Source: Mastigamoeba balamuthi (taxonomy: Eukaryota > Evosea > Mastigamoebida > Mastigamoebidae). Taken from it: 37,718 nt of DNA. A program made the position numbers and the translations under genes. The DNA lies in assembly GCA_902651635.1 (NCBI GenBank), contig CACRSC010001925.1, positions 511,242 to 548,959 of the forward strand. The letters run 5' to 3'. Below, piece by piece: positions 19,605-30,197 of the stretch. Within the stretch, counting starts at the first letter, position 1, and the number at the start of each line of letters is the position of its first letter. Below the pieces are notes generated by a model. That model did not search any database, was not told where the DNA came from, and saw only the letters and a program-made list of their open reading frames with translations.

Positions 19605-20866
19605 AATTCTTTTTGATTTCGGGCTCAGCAAAATGTGATCTCAAGTTCGTGGGTGTCTTGAAAGAAGTGGTAGGGATTTTAGGATCCTATTCATCGCACA
19701 TCATAGAGGTACTTATTTGTAGTTATCTTCAATATATTTTTATTTTCTTTTCTCTTAATTGTAATGACAACTGATACAGCTAAATCAATTTCTCATAAAA
19801 CAGTGCCTGTACATCAGGAACAGAGCAGTATCATCATGTCTTTGAAGAACACCTGGCAAAGATCACTGCTGTACTGCTCTAACATTATTGTATGGGCACT
19901 ACTGGGCAAGACAGTTCTGCACTTAGTGCTTTCTTATTGATTAGAAGGACTCAGAGGCAGAGAGTGATGCCCTGTCAGAAATACCAGCCTTAGATGAGGA
20001 CGAAGCCACTGGCAACGTCGGTGATGGGGAGAAGCTTCTCGATGTAGTGGTAGTAGTAGGTGGCCATGGGGGCGCCGGTGATGGCGTTGACCTGGCAGAG
20101 CGCCCAGGGGTACAGCGTCAGCGTCACGTCCTTGCACTTGCTGCTCTGCTTGAGCTTCTTGGCCAGGAACGTCCGCACCGCCTTGGTCTTGCCCCTGCGG
20201 TGCCCCACCGTCAGTCAGGATTCGCAAATCAGGGAATCGGGAATCAGAAAAATCAGAAAAGATCGATAAGCCCCGGAAAATCACTCTGGCGGAACTGGGC
20301 CTGCAGATGTGATTTTTGGGTGCCAAATCGCCTTGATCAAGAGACTAGAGCTGATCAGTGAGTCTTCTATGTTAACATTGTCTATTCTCTCCAACTAGAT
20401 CCATGAGAAAGAACCACTGATCTGTGATCTGTGCAATGAGTGGGCACAACTCTCTTAAATACCAAATCTCACAAACAATGTTATGCATCTGTTAACAATA
20501 CTCTGAAAGAAATACACTTATCTGATAAAGACCTTATGAGTATCATATGTTGCTTCTGTGAATAGAAAAAGAAGATCACTGCATAGCAATGCTCATTAAG
20601 GACTTCTTCAAGTTTATGAGATCTGCATGATTACATTACAAATATCATTAGTTAATATTAGTTTTGATATTCTAAATGTTATAATCCCTGATTAAGTCAG
20701 AATGGATAATAAAAATGTTGTCAATTCTTGAATGTGTGAATGCCAAGTTGGATAGTAATAATCAAACATCATTGTCCGAAAGGTAATCTTACTGTAATAA
20801 TCTACAAGCTTCAAGTGAGCGGCCGTGCCGTCGACTGCCCGAACAAAGCATCCATTTGTTTGTACA
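19605..20866. other. AT-rich island between two direct tRNA-Ser copies
   Basis: About 1.26 kb, strongly AT-rich except for 19,985-20,300. Apart from the GC-rich exon-like fragment at 19,990-20,194 I see no gene, transposase or repeat array. The island is bounded by tRNA-Ser copies identical over about 99 bases, including flanks tgtaca and aattcttttt. Confidence 0.7.
19990..20194 (-). pseudogene. Isolated exon-like fragment, possibly PH-like N-terminal region of an RME-8/DNAJC13-type protein
   Basis: The fragment reads GHRRGKTKAVRTFLAKKL and, further on, TLTLYPWALCQVNAITG, ending SGFVLI and a stop. It is preceded on its strand by an intron-like stretch ending in GGCACCGCAG, in the style of the GC-rich genes. 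The pattern of a residue run 'R.N..TG....Y.Y..I..I..V....GFVL' faintly recalls the N-terminal lipid-binding region of RME-8/GRV2, but that is a weak guess. It has no start and stops mid-domain, so it is probably a displaced exon. Its GC content matches neighbours outside the island rather than the island itself. Confidence 0.35.
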
Positions 20867-20949
20867 GACACCTTGGCCGAGCGGTCTAAGGCGATTGACT
20901 AGAAATCAATTCTCCCCTGGAGGCGTAGGTTCAAATCCTACAGGTGTCG
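20867..20949 (+). tRNA. tRNA-Ser (anticodon AGA), copy 2
   Basis: Identical to copy 1 over all 83 bases and in the immediate flanks (tgtaca before, aattcttttt after). It lies 93 bases beyond the TRK-A stop codon, on the opposite strand, at the border back into GC-rich sequence. Confidence 0.97.
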
Positions 20950-21041
20950 AATTCTTTTTCATGAATTCATCAAAACCATACCTGGTACGAAAAAACAATG
21001 GCGATGTTTGGTTCGCAATGTAGCTAGCTGCAAGCGCTTCT

Positions 21042-23473
21042 TCAGTGTATGAACCCGTCACCAGTCTTAGATGCCAGGTCAGCACGCTTCTTTGTCGGCG
21101 GTAGTTGGATGGCAGCATCGAGGCTCTGTGGCATGCCACGCATCCTCCCCAGCATCAAGCTCAGCGTGATCACCAGCTTTCCCAGCGGCGTGAACATCTG
21201 CACTCAGTACACCCGGTGGGCTTAGCGGTGCAAGAGCGAGCAGCACACAGGAGGAAGGGAGAGGGGGGGGAGCATACCTGTGAGAACCCGCCATTGGCCG
21301 AGTATGTCGTGCCATCAGCGTACGTCTTGGTGAACCCCATGCTCAGCCCCACACACCCGAACGCGCTCAGAACCTCGAAGATGACCTGTGGGCGCCCTGC
21401 TTAGCAGCCATGCGAGTGCAGCGCAGCGTGCCTTGAAGACCGTGTAGCCCTCGGGATCCCTGCGCATGTCCCCGCCCTCGCACAGCAGGCACATGATCAC
21501 GAACAGCACCACAAAGAACGCGTCGCGCATCACCAGCTTCTGGAAGTTGCTCTTGGCCGCCTGCACCACCGGCCGCATGTTCCGCTGCTTGCCCGCTGCC
21601 GTCTTCTCCTCGATCAGCACTGGCGTCGGCGACCTGTGCGAGCAGCCCTGTGAACTCCGCTCTCCGCTGGGCTGGAGGACTGAGGGGGCGGAGGGGCTGC
21701 GGCTGCCGCGCACTGCGAGGGGACGTAGGGCACGCCCCGCGAGGTCTCGAACGAGTAGAGCCTTGGCATCTCCATCGAGAGCGCCGGGGACAGCGCCGAC
21801 GGCGTCGTGGCGATCGAGCCGTCCTCCGCACGCAGCGCCACCTCGGCCTCGTAGTCGCTCTTGTAGAGCGTCAGGACCTCCAGCTCCTTCTCGCTGGCCG
21901 TGTCCCGCAGGCTGCAACACAGGACTCGTTAGAGACCGTCGCAGACCCGCTGGGAGGGGAGGGAGGGAGACGTGTCGGAAACCTGACGATGAAGGGGTAC
22001 GCAGAGGCGGTCATGTAGAGCAGCTGGACGAACATGTAGGCCGGGTGCGTCGACGACTCGTCGATGACGTTGAAGCCGGTGGCGCGGGTGTTGGAGGACT
22101 CGAGGACGGCGGTCACGAAGACGCGCCAGGGCGTCAGGCCGGCGAGGGCGCCCATGTGCACGTTGAGGCCGATGATCAGCGAGACGTGCGAGACGAACAG
22201 CGCGAACCAGAGCGAGGCCATGATCCTCGTCTGCTGCGCGGGGAACAGGATCGTGCAGCACTCGCGCGAGTACACCAGCAGGAACTTCATCTCGGGCCAC
22301 TGCGGGACTCTCGTGAGAAGATGGTTCTGATATTTAAAACTCCATCTGATAAATCAACTGATATCGGTATCTTCATCAAAAAAGCCCGCGCTGCGGTACT
22401 TGCCTTTGTGGTCCTCCAGAGGACCCAGACGATGAAGCGGAGAATGACGGGCAGGCCGGTGTTGCCACAGGTCATCGTCAGGAACAGGCAGAAGCTCATG
22501 ACAGTGTCGCCGCGGAAGGGTATCAGCCCGTCAGCCCAGAACGGGAACCCAGTCTGGTTGAACGACCCGATGCAGTGGAAGAACGCCCACCACGTGGGGT
22601 TCGTCTGCCGCGATTCCAGGATATCTCGCGTCGGCTGCGGGAAATATGTGAGATACCGCTATCTTCTCTTTTTTCTTTTCTTCCCACCGCAGGGGAGGGG
22701 GGGGAGGGGGAATTGGAACCTTGTGGAAGTTGGCATACAGGGCGAGCACGAATGTCGACAGGACGGTGATGCCAACGGCCGTGGCCGTGTAGATGACGAT
22801 GAAGGCGCGGAGGGACCTCTGCTCCATGCGGATGGTGCTGAACGAGGCGCGCCTGCCCGTGACGACCATGTCCGGCGGGCAGTTGCGGGCGATGTAGCGC
22901 TCCTTGAGCACGACGGGGAACAGGATCGTGATCGACTGCGACCCCAGCGCCAGCGCCACGACGTGCAGGATCTTGCTCCGCATCCTCAGGTCCACCCAGT
23001 CGATCTGCCAGCCGACGCCGGACCGGAATTAGGAAATGCCGGAATTACGTCAGAATAAATGAATTTAGTTTCGGTGGGTGCGGAGGTGCCAGCCGCACGG
23101 TGCCCATGCCGGTGGCGCAGACGCCCGAGGCGATGGAGGAGATGGCGCTGGCGTAGTCGAGGGGCTGCTGCAGCTTCTTGTTGCCGCGCTCGCAGGCCCA
23201 GAGGATGGCGCCGAGGACGAGGATGCAGACGGCGAAGTAGACGATGTGGGCCAGGTAGAACCAGTGCGTGTTCTCCATCACCCACGCCAGCGCCGCCCGC
23301 GCGCTGCACCACGGGCCCCGCGTCGGCCGCGCGCTCTCTGCCGCCCCCACAGACGCGGCCGACGCGGGCGCCGGGCGCAGAGGCGGCGGAGAGACCGGCG
23401 AGAGCCCCGCGTGCGGGACGTCGTCGCGGGCCAGCAGCACAACGGTCGTCGCGCGCTGCTTGATCTCGGACAT
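21042..23473 (-). CDS. TRK/HKT-family K+/Na+ transporter A (eight exons, 623 aa)
   Basis: Membrane cation transporter of the SKT superfamily with four TM-P-TM units. Exons 23473..23099, 23004..22720, 22634..22404, 22299..21983, 21911..21714, 21633..21432, 21385..21278 and 21197..21042 sum to 624 codons. The pore loops are visible: SSIASGVCATG, IGSFNQTGFPF, NTRATGFNVID and FGCVGLSMGF. Each has a filter-position glycine, which in plants and fungi goes with K+ selectivity. Other family signatures are CGNTGLPVILRFIVW and LVITLSLMLGRMRGMPQSL. Introns 3 and 6 are GC-AG (AAG|GCAAGT, AAG|GCACGC). A cytosolic loop around exon 5 is Ser/Thr-rich. The first exon is duplicated across an assembly gap (see 23203-23811), so the start could equally be drawn at 23778. 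Confidence 0.9.
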
Positions 23474-23811
23474 GTCGGCGAGCAGATGCGGCGTGTCGGG
23501 GGGGGGNGGATGGCGCCGAGGACGAGGATGCAGACGGCGAAGTAGACGATGTGGGCCAGGTAGAACCAGTGCGTGTTCTCCATCACCCACGCCAGCGCCG
23601 CCCGCGCGCTGCACCACGGGCCCCGCGTCGGCCGCGCGCTCTCTGCCGCCCCCACAGACGCGGCCGACGCGGGCGCCGGGCGCAGAGGCGACGGAGAGAC
23701 CGGCGAGAGCCCCGCGTGCGGGACGTCGTCGCGGGCCAGCAGCACAACGGTCGTCGCGCGCTGCTTGATCTCGGACATGTCGGCGACCAGATGCGGCGTG
23801 TCGGGGGGGGG
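23203..23811. repeat. Assembly duplication around a one-base gap (N at 23507)
   Basis: 23203-23506 and 23508-23811 are the same about 304 bases in direct order (offset 305) and carry TRK-A exon 1. They differ at two positions I can see (23386 G versus 23691 A; 23482 G versus 23787 C) plus G-run length, and the N sits in a poly-G run. This looks like two alleles or unmerged contig ends placed side by side rather than a biological tandem duplication. Confidence 0.85.
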
Positions 23812-23991
23812 GGGAGGGGTGCACCAACACACACCACCGCAGCAGAGCTCCAGGCGACGAGCCTACCGAATAAGAGATCTCTCACTTCGTTTTCCACGTT
23901 TTCCCTATGAGATCCACGAGATCGCAGACATTTCCGTGAAATCTCGTCGATTCAGATTGGGAGGGTCCTCCGGGTTTTGGGGGTGCGGAAA
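23812..23991. promoter_or_regulatory. Divergent promoter of the two TRK transporter genes
   Basis: The 180 bases between the TRK-A upstream copy and the TRK-B start codon. It is AT-richer than its surroundings, with tttcccta and gaaatctcg blocks. The shared promoter suggests joint regulation, which is inference. Confidence 0.4.
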
Positions 23992-26365
23992 ATGATCGAG
24001 AGGGGGACGTCGCCGTCGGGCGCGAGCACTGGGGAGAGCGACGTCGAGCTCATCACCGTCGTCGAGGTCGAGCCGCAGGGCGCCGCGCCGCCGCCCGAGG
24101 GCCCGCAGCGCAAGCCCAGGCCGCTCGCCAGGCGCGTCTCCCGCTTCGCCAGGCGGTCGCTGTTCTTCCGCCTGCACCTCCTCTACTTCCTCTGCTCGGC
24201 CCTCGTCCTCGCCGCCATCCTCCTCCGCGTCGAGGGCAACAACGACAAGCACACCAGTGCGCCGCGCCCTCCTCCTCTCCCACGTGGGCGCGTCGCTCCC
24301 GCAGCTGGGCTCTGACGTGCTGCATGGCACACGCAGCGACCCTGACGTATGCCAACGCGTTTTCGTCCATCATGTACGCCTGCTGCGCTGTGGTTCTCGT
24401 TACAGTGCGCTACGGGAACACTGACCGCCCCCGCCCCCGTCGTTTTCGCACCGCGCTCTCGCCAGGTCTGCCACGGCGCTGGCTGGGCAGGACACGGTAC
24501 GTGCTCCACCACGGCCACAACACACACTCACACTCCCTCGCCCACTCGCTCTCACCAGTCGCTGGCACTCACACTCACAACTAATTCACATTCATTTTCA
24601 CATTCACACTCTACTCACACTCACTCTCGCCTACACGTGCTCCGCGTCCATTCCCACTCGGTTTCCCCGCCTCGATCACGCTCTCATTCTCATCCCCACA
24701 CGCTCTCACCCTAACCTCACTGACCCTCACACCTACTCATGCTCTCGCCTACGTGGGCACGCACAACACACAGGTAGGGTTCCACAGCCTGACTCAGAGC
24801 GGCAAGGCGCTGCACATTGTGGCGTCGCTGCTGGGCAGCCTGCCGCTGACGATCGTGCTGCCGATCGTTCTCAAGTACCGCTGGATGCGCAAGCACTTCC
24901 GCGACGACGAGCTCAAGGAGCCCTTCGACCCACACGTGCCGTCCAAGTTCATGACGCCCAAGATGGAGATGCGCGCGCTGCGCACCATCGGCGTCGTCGT
25001 ATGCATCTTCTACGCCGCGCTCTTCGGCGTCAGCTTCGCGGGCCTCGCGCTCTACGCCCGCTTCTCGCCGGGCGTCCACGCGGAGCTGAGGTCCCGCGGC
25101 GCCGACTCGACGTTCTGGGCGTTCTTCCACGCGTGGGGGTCGGCGCTGCAGACGGGGTTCCCGTTCTTCATCGACGGCATGAAGCCGTTCAACAGGGACA
25201 CGTTCATCTGCGTCTTCCTCTTCTTCATCATGGCGCTGGGCAACACGGCGCTGCCCTTTGCGCTGCGCTTCATCGTCTGGGCGATGCACCACCTGACGGG
25301 CAGGCCCGTCTGGAAGTACCTGCTCGTGTTCCCGCGCGCGTGCTGCACGCACATGTTCGCCGCGATGCAGACGCGCGTGCTGGGCATCACGTGGGTCGCG
25401 TTCCTCGTGCTGACGTTCTCGTGCTTTGTGGGCATGAACCACGACTACCCGGCGCTGGCCAACCACACGGCGTGGCAGTGCACGACGCTGGGCCTCGTCG
25501 AGACGCTCGACTCGCGCGCCACGGGGTTCCCGTTTGTGGAGCCCTACGACACGCACCCCGCGTACCAGGCGCTGCTGATCTTCCTCATCACGTCGGCCGC
25601 GTACCCGTTCATCTACCAGTCCACCAAGTCCATCGTCAGCGAGGTCAACGAGGCCTCGACAAAGTACCACGAGACCGAGGAGGCCCCGCAGAACGGTGGG
25701 GCCCAGGCGCAGCAGCAGCAGGCAGCGCCCGCGGACCCCGACGACGACGACAAGGAGCGCAGGTCACGGTGGCAGCTGGTCGTCGCCACGGCGTACGAGA
25801 TCAAGAACACGGTGCTGAGCGACGTCGCGCTGCTGATCCTCTGCATCTTCCTCATCCTCGTGTTCGAGCACAACCAGACGTCGAGCACGGCACCGGACTT
25901 TGTGAGCAGCGCACAAGCAGACTCCTCCAGGGCAGGGCGCTCACGCAGGCCCCGCTCTCCCCCGCTGCCGCGCAGGTGTTCAGGGTGATGTTCGAGGTGT
26001 GCAGCTCCTACGGCAGTGTCGGAGTCTCCATGGGGTTCCCGACGCGGCACGCGGACGGCAGCACGTCGTACATCGGCTTCGCTCGCGTGTTCACGTGGAA
26101 GTCGCAGATCGTGCTCGCGGGCGCGCTGCTGCTCGGCAGAATGAGGGGCCACCCGGCGACGCTGGGCGACTCGCTGCTGCTGCGCATCCCCGAGCGCGAG
26201 AGGCGCGAGATCCGGCACAGGAAGCAGCTGCGCAAGGCGGAGGAGGCCAAGAGGAGGGCCAGGAAGGCCTTCGCCATCGTCCAGGCGACCCAGCAGCAGC
26301 AGCAGCAGGGAGAGGCCGGCAGACGCCGCGTCCCGCACGTCAAGGACACGCACTCGAGCTCCTGA
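23992..26365 (+). CDS. TRK/HKT-family K+/Na+ transporter B (about 612 aa)
   Basis: Paralog of TRK-A in divergent orientation. The clearest exons are 23992..24256, 24337..24392, 24774..25901 and 25976..26365, which together keep frame (613 codons). Exon 2 gives the first pore loop (YANAFSSIMYACC); a small extra exon between 24393 and 24773 is possible because TRK-A has a few more residues there. Later signatures are WGSALQTGFPF, LGNTALPFALRFIVW, DSRATGFPFVEPYDTHPAY, YGSVGVSMGF and LAGALLLGRMRGHP. Filter glycines are kept in pore loops 2 to 4. The C-terminus is charged and ends with a Gln run and KDTHSSS. The 5' ATG at 23992 precedes a basic/Pro-rich cytosolic segment and the first hydrophobic helix. 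Confidence 0.88.
24511..24740. repeat. CA/CT-rich simple repeat in TRK-B intron 2
   Basis: A long pyrimidine-plus-A stretch of cacactcacact, cactcgctctcac and cattcacactc units, with almost no G. It makes up most of the largest intron in this gene and may mask a small exon. Confidence 0.75.
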
Positions 26366-26642
26366 GCCCCCGCTCGGATGGCTCTTCTCCCCAACTTCGT
26401 TTTTTCCCCCCTGTTTGGCAGAGGAGATTTGGTCAGCAATACATTGTGTGCGGCCGCACGACGGTTGCGCCTAAACGCTCCGTGCCATCGCCGATGGCTG
26501 CATGACTGCCTGACTGCCTGGCCACCACAGAAGCCGCAACTGGGTAGCTCTGATTCCCGAAATAAATGCGGCTTTGGCTGTTCGAGAAGCGTCGCCTTGC
26601 CCCCCCAGCGGCCCGAGGAGAGAGGATGGGGGCGGCTGGCGG

Positions 26643-27854
26643 CTAGCAGGAGCACTTGGCCCCGTTGGTGGGGAAGTCGTCGTCGAGGCTCATGTGGCGC
26701 ACGCCCATCAGCGGCGCTTTTGTGACGGCGGCCGGCAACCGCGACTTGATGTCCCTCGCCAGCCAAGTGAACGCCTCCTGCGCAGCCCAGAAGAAGAAGA
26801 GCACACACGAGATGAGCAAAAAAAAACAGAGGGAGAAACAGGAAACACAGCAGGGGCAGGGAAGCGAGCAGAGCGAGGATGCCTGGACGTTGGTGTTGTC
26901 CTTGGCGCTGGTCTCGATGAAGAGCATGCCGAGGCTGTCGGCAAAGGCCTTGGCCTCGGCCTCGACGACGCGGCGCCTGGAGCCGAGGTCCGTCTTGTTG
27001 CCGATGAGCATCTTGGTCACCTGCTGCTCGGCGTTGGCCTCGACCTCCTTGAGCCACGAGCGCACCTGCCCAAACGACTGCTGCGACGTCACGTCGTACA
27101 CGATCACCGCCCCCGACACGCCCCGGTAGAACGTCGACGTCAGCGTTTTCTGCACACCGCACCTCCCCCGCGTCAGCCACAGCCGTCATCTCGCCAGCTC
27201 TCTTCCTATTCCGCTTCCGCTTCCACTTCCCTCCTCGCGAGCAGGGGGGAGCGGTGGGTACTGACAAAGCGCTCCTGGCCAGCCGTGTCCCACTGCGCAC
27301 AGCAGGGCTGTGAGCCAGAGAGAGGCATGCGTGCTGGGGAGGGTGTTGCCGCACGATCTGGAGCTTGATGGCCTCGCCGTCGACCTCGATGGTCTTCACT
27401 TTCTGTGGTGGCGGGGGAGTCAGTCGCAGTCACCTCCCAGAGACCGCTGGGGGCCCCACAGGAGAGCGGAGAGGGGGGACCACAGCCGAGGCCCCACGCA
27501 CAAAGTCGACGCCGATGGTGGCCATGTAGCTCTCGGAGAAGGGCTCGTCGACAAAGCGGCAGAGGAGGTTGGTCTTGCCGACGGCCTGCTCGCCCACGAC
27601 GATGATCTTCACCACCCTGCGCAGCCACAGCACAGCGCAGCACAGAGTGGAGAAGCACAGGGCAGCACAGCACAGCAGGCACAGAGCACATTGCACAGTA
27701 CCAGTACCAGCACAGCAGCAGAGCACGGGCGCACGGGGACGCCGGCGGCGTCAGAAGAGGCGGGGAACAGGGAGGCCCCGGTGCGCGCGTGCGGCGGGTG
27801 GGGGAGGGGTCACCGGGGCTCCAGGGGAGACTGCTGCCGGCGTGGGTTGGACAT
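26643..27854 (-). CDS. Rab-family small GTPase, Rab18/RabC-like (six exons, 210 aa)
   Basis: Membrane-traffic GTPase. Exons 27854..27814, 27616..27502, 27402..27355, 27292..27266, 27149..26883 and 26777..26643 sum to 211 codons. The start MSNPRRQQSPLEPRVVK is supported by frame continuity through exon 1. G-box motifs: GEQAVGKT (P-loop), TIGVDF (switch I), WDTAGQE (switch II), NKTDL and ETSAK. The RabF-type stretch FKVKTIEVDG and RFKTLTSTFYRG resemble Rab18. The C-terminus KCSC gives a CXC double geranylgeranylation signal. Intron 5 looks GC-AG (CAG|GCATCC). Exon 4 is only 27 bases. It is convergent with TRK-B, whose stop lies 277 bases away. Confidence 0.92.
27620..27725. repeat. CAGCA-rich microsatellite in Rab intron 1
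   Basis: Irregular repeats of cagcacag with variants (cacagcacagc, cagtaccagtaccagcacagcagcag). It fills the acceptor-proximal part of intron 1 and has no coding role that I can see. Confidence 0.75.
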
Positions 27855-28034
27855 GGTTCAGCTCTGCGGCTCTGCGGAAGATTTCCCGAAATATCTGCCC
27901 AGACTGCAGTCCGCAAGGCCAGAGACGCCGGTCGGTACCTCAATGGAAAAAAAACACCACGAGATCCCTAGCTGACTGAGTTTGGCACGACCGGATGCCT
28001 GACTGACCTGAATGAGAGAAACACAAAAAGAATT

Positions 28035-28117
28035 CGACACCTGTAGGATTTGAACCTACGCCTCCAGGGGAGAATTGATTTCTAGTCAATCGCCTTAGAC
28101 CGCTCGGCCAAGGTGTC
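28035..28117 (-). tRNA. tRNA-Ser (anticodon AGA), copy 3
   Basis: Sequence identical to copies 1 and 2 including the tgtaca 5' flank and aattcttttt terminator region. On the window's plus strand, everything to its left is GC-rich Rab sequence and everything to its right is AT-rich. Confidence 0.97.
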
Positions 28118-28654
28118 TGTACAACATCCTAATATCTGGTATCATACCTGCGGAGCACGTTAATGTTCGAATGTACTTGGAGATTTTTTCAAAGTTGGCG
28201 TAGTCATTCTCATATCGTTTCCATTCATGTAAATTCCAGAACTCAGTGGTTTCAACTCTATTCTATTACATGTATTCACATTCCATATACCAGTAGATAT
28301 GATATACAGTTTAGAAATGCATTCTTAAGAAAACTGACTACTGTATTAGTACTTGTCTCTGTCTTAATTGAAGTGAAATGAAAGGGCATTATCTTTACAA
28401 TTCAGTTTCTTTGATATGCAGTTGACATGTAATATTTCAGCTATTATTCCAGCTGGTTTGTGATTTTTCCTGCCAGCAGTGGATATCTGCAGTGGGCCAG
28501 TGCAGACAGGAGCTGCAAGTAGAAGAGATTTCAGTGTCTTCTGATGAATCAGATAAAAATCCCCTCTGAGTGATCACTTGAATCTCCTCACTATGCAAGT
28601 AAGCACAATGAATGGCTTAACAGATATGATGATAAACGAAGATATTTCTATTTC

Positions 28655-28870
28655 TATTTCTAACAGATGTGATGATGCAGTGAGCATGATGACACAGCAG
28701 GCACAATTACAGAGTAAGCATGACAATACTGCAGGTATGATAATGCAATGGGCATGATGATTCATTAAGTGCAACAATGCAGTTAGTGTGACAATGAAGT
28801 GAGCATGATGATATAGCAAGTGTGATGATGCAGTAGGCACAGTGACACAGTGGGTTTTATGTGACAGTAC
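28655..28870. repeat. Degenerate ~20-25 bp minisatellite (gatgatgcagtgagcatgat)
   Basis: About nine imperfect units of gatgatgcagtgagcatgat, with interspersed cacagcaggcac blocks. Strongly diverged, so an old array. Confidence 0.65.
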
Positions 28871-28896
28871 GTGATCAGTCTGATATCATCTTTACC

Positions 28897-29095
28897 ATGA
28901 AGGAGCAGGACGAGCTCAGCCCGTCCAGAGTCTTCACACATGACAAGGCCCAAGAGGCCCAGATGCAGCACGACCTGCACCAGCTCTCAGGCTGTTCTTG
29001 ATGCCATGGTCCTGATGAACGACACCACACCTGCTGCCAAGACTGAGGCTGCTGCATCTGCTCCTGCAGCAGCAGGGTTCCATGCCACTCACTGA
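28897..29095 (+). pseudogene. Short coding-like fragment with one apparent frameshift
   Basis: From an ATG, MKEQDELSPSRVFTHDKAQ and onward reads well with GC-rich third positions, then stops. One base out of phase the reading continues AVLDAMVLMNDTTPAAKTEA to a stop at 29095. The composition stands out from the AT-rich surroundings. It could be a terminal exon of a lost gene or a small pseudogene; no family is recognised. It shares catgacaaggcccaag with the partial gene at the window end (near 37684). Confidence 0.35.
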
Positions 29096-29364
29096 ATTTC
29101 CCTTTCTGTTCATTATGAACAGACTCTTCCTTCATAATGAAGCTTCTCTCACACACACAAGCTTCTTTCACCAAATACAATAATTAGTTGATTCAATTCA
29201 ATTTGTAATGTATAATGATGCAGGAAGGAAGAGGAAGGGGGAAGAAGGCAGCCTCTGCTACACACTGCAACATGCTTGACATGTAGCAGCTAAGAACACC
29301 ATTACCATCACCAGCTGGAACGTTTAAAACATCCTCTTTGGGGCCATCATACTACTTATAAAAG

Positions 29365-30180
29365 CACTTAAAATGCACAAGACAAAAAACACCAGAAGTC
29401 CTGGCATTACAAGAACTCGGAGTAGTAGATGAAAAGCTGGCAAACCAGGCAGCCCAAACCGAGGGATATTGCCTATTCATAGGCCAAAGGGAGGGCAATA
29501 AAGTCCCAGTTGGGTTTCTAATCCACCACCTCATTAAAGACTACTGGACCATCAGCACCACGAAGAGAAAAGACATTCTAATAGGAATCATACTACTAAA
29601 CAAAAACTAAATATCATAAACATGTATAGCCCAGAAAAGAGAGTCCACATCACAGGCAGAGATATGGAACACCACAGCCACATGGACACACTGAACGACG
29701 GACACCATACTGGTAGGAGACCTCAACACATGGATGGACCACCTAACAGACCAACACAACACCACGGAGAAGCAAATGTCCCTTTACTTACAAAAATATA
29801 AATGACAGACGTTCTTAAACACTAAGACACAGCATCAGCAGTCCCCACAACACCAGCAATTGGCTAGACTACATCATTGTGCCATGACAGCTGCTGCTAC
29901 TATAACTAACTGTGGTGTGGGGAAACACACAGCAGACCTTTCTGACCACTCACCAATATTCTGCTCCTGCAAAAAATTATCTAATAAGAACGATTGACCC
30001 CTCCACTACAAATAATCTCCTGGACAAAAACCCGGTTCCTGGAAACACAAGCAGCAAAATACGGGAATGGCAAGCAGTCCTATTGCAGACCCCACTACAG
30101 GAAGACATAAATATAGACCATATGCAAAAAAAGGCAGTAGAAGCCCAGAAGGTCATAGGACTTAAACCCGGTAAGACTAC
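29365..30180 (+). mobile_element. Degenerate LINE (non-LTR retrotransposon) endonuclease region
   Basis: Broken frames on the plus strand read like an apurinic-type endonuclease (EEP fold): PEVLALQELG (catalytic Glu region), GYCLFIGQREGNKVPVGFLIHH, LNIINMYSP, ILVGDLNTWMDH (the G-D-x-N motif), SNWLDYIIVP and ADLSDHSPIF (the SDH motif). These are in the order expected for a LINE ORF2 N-terminus, but stops and frameshifts separate them. No reverse transcriptase domain follows in recognisable form. It is a dead fragment. Confidence 0.75.
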
Positions 30181-30197
30181 GGTCTCTGAAACTGTTG

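Larger units (their letters stand above)
28118..29364. other. AT-rich intergenic stretch
   Basis: Mostly featureless AT-rich sequence. It contains a degenerate minisatellite (28655-28870) and a short coding-like fragment (28897-29095), listed separately. No RNA gene beyond the tRNA is seen. Confidence 0.55.

Noticed and set aside
20815-20860. Possible cloning-vector remnant (AAGCTT, GCGGCCG, GTCGAC close together)
   Set aside because: The NotI site is incomplete and no vector backbone is recognisable; a chance cluster is as likely.
23203-23811. Biological tandem duplication of TRK-A exon 1
   Set aside because: Only two substitutions and a central N in a poly-G run point to an assembly join of alleles or contig ends.
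28875-29180. 101-codon minus-strand frame (MYLVKEACVCERS...)
   Set aside because: It is antisense to a fragment with better codon composition and is Cys/Ser/Trp-rich without any domain.
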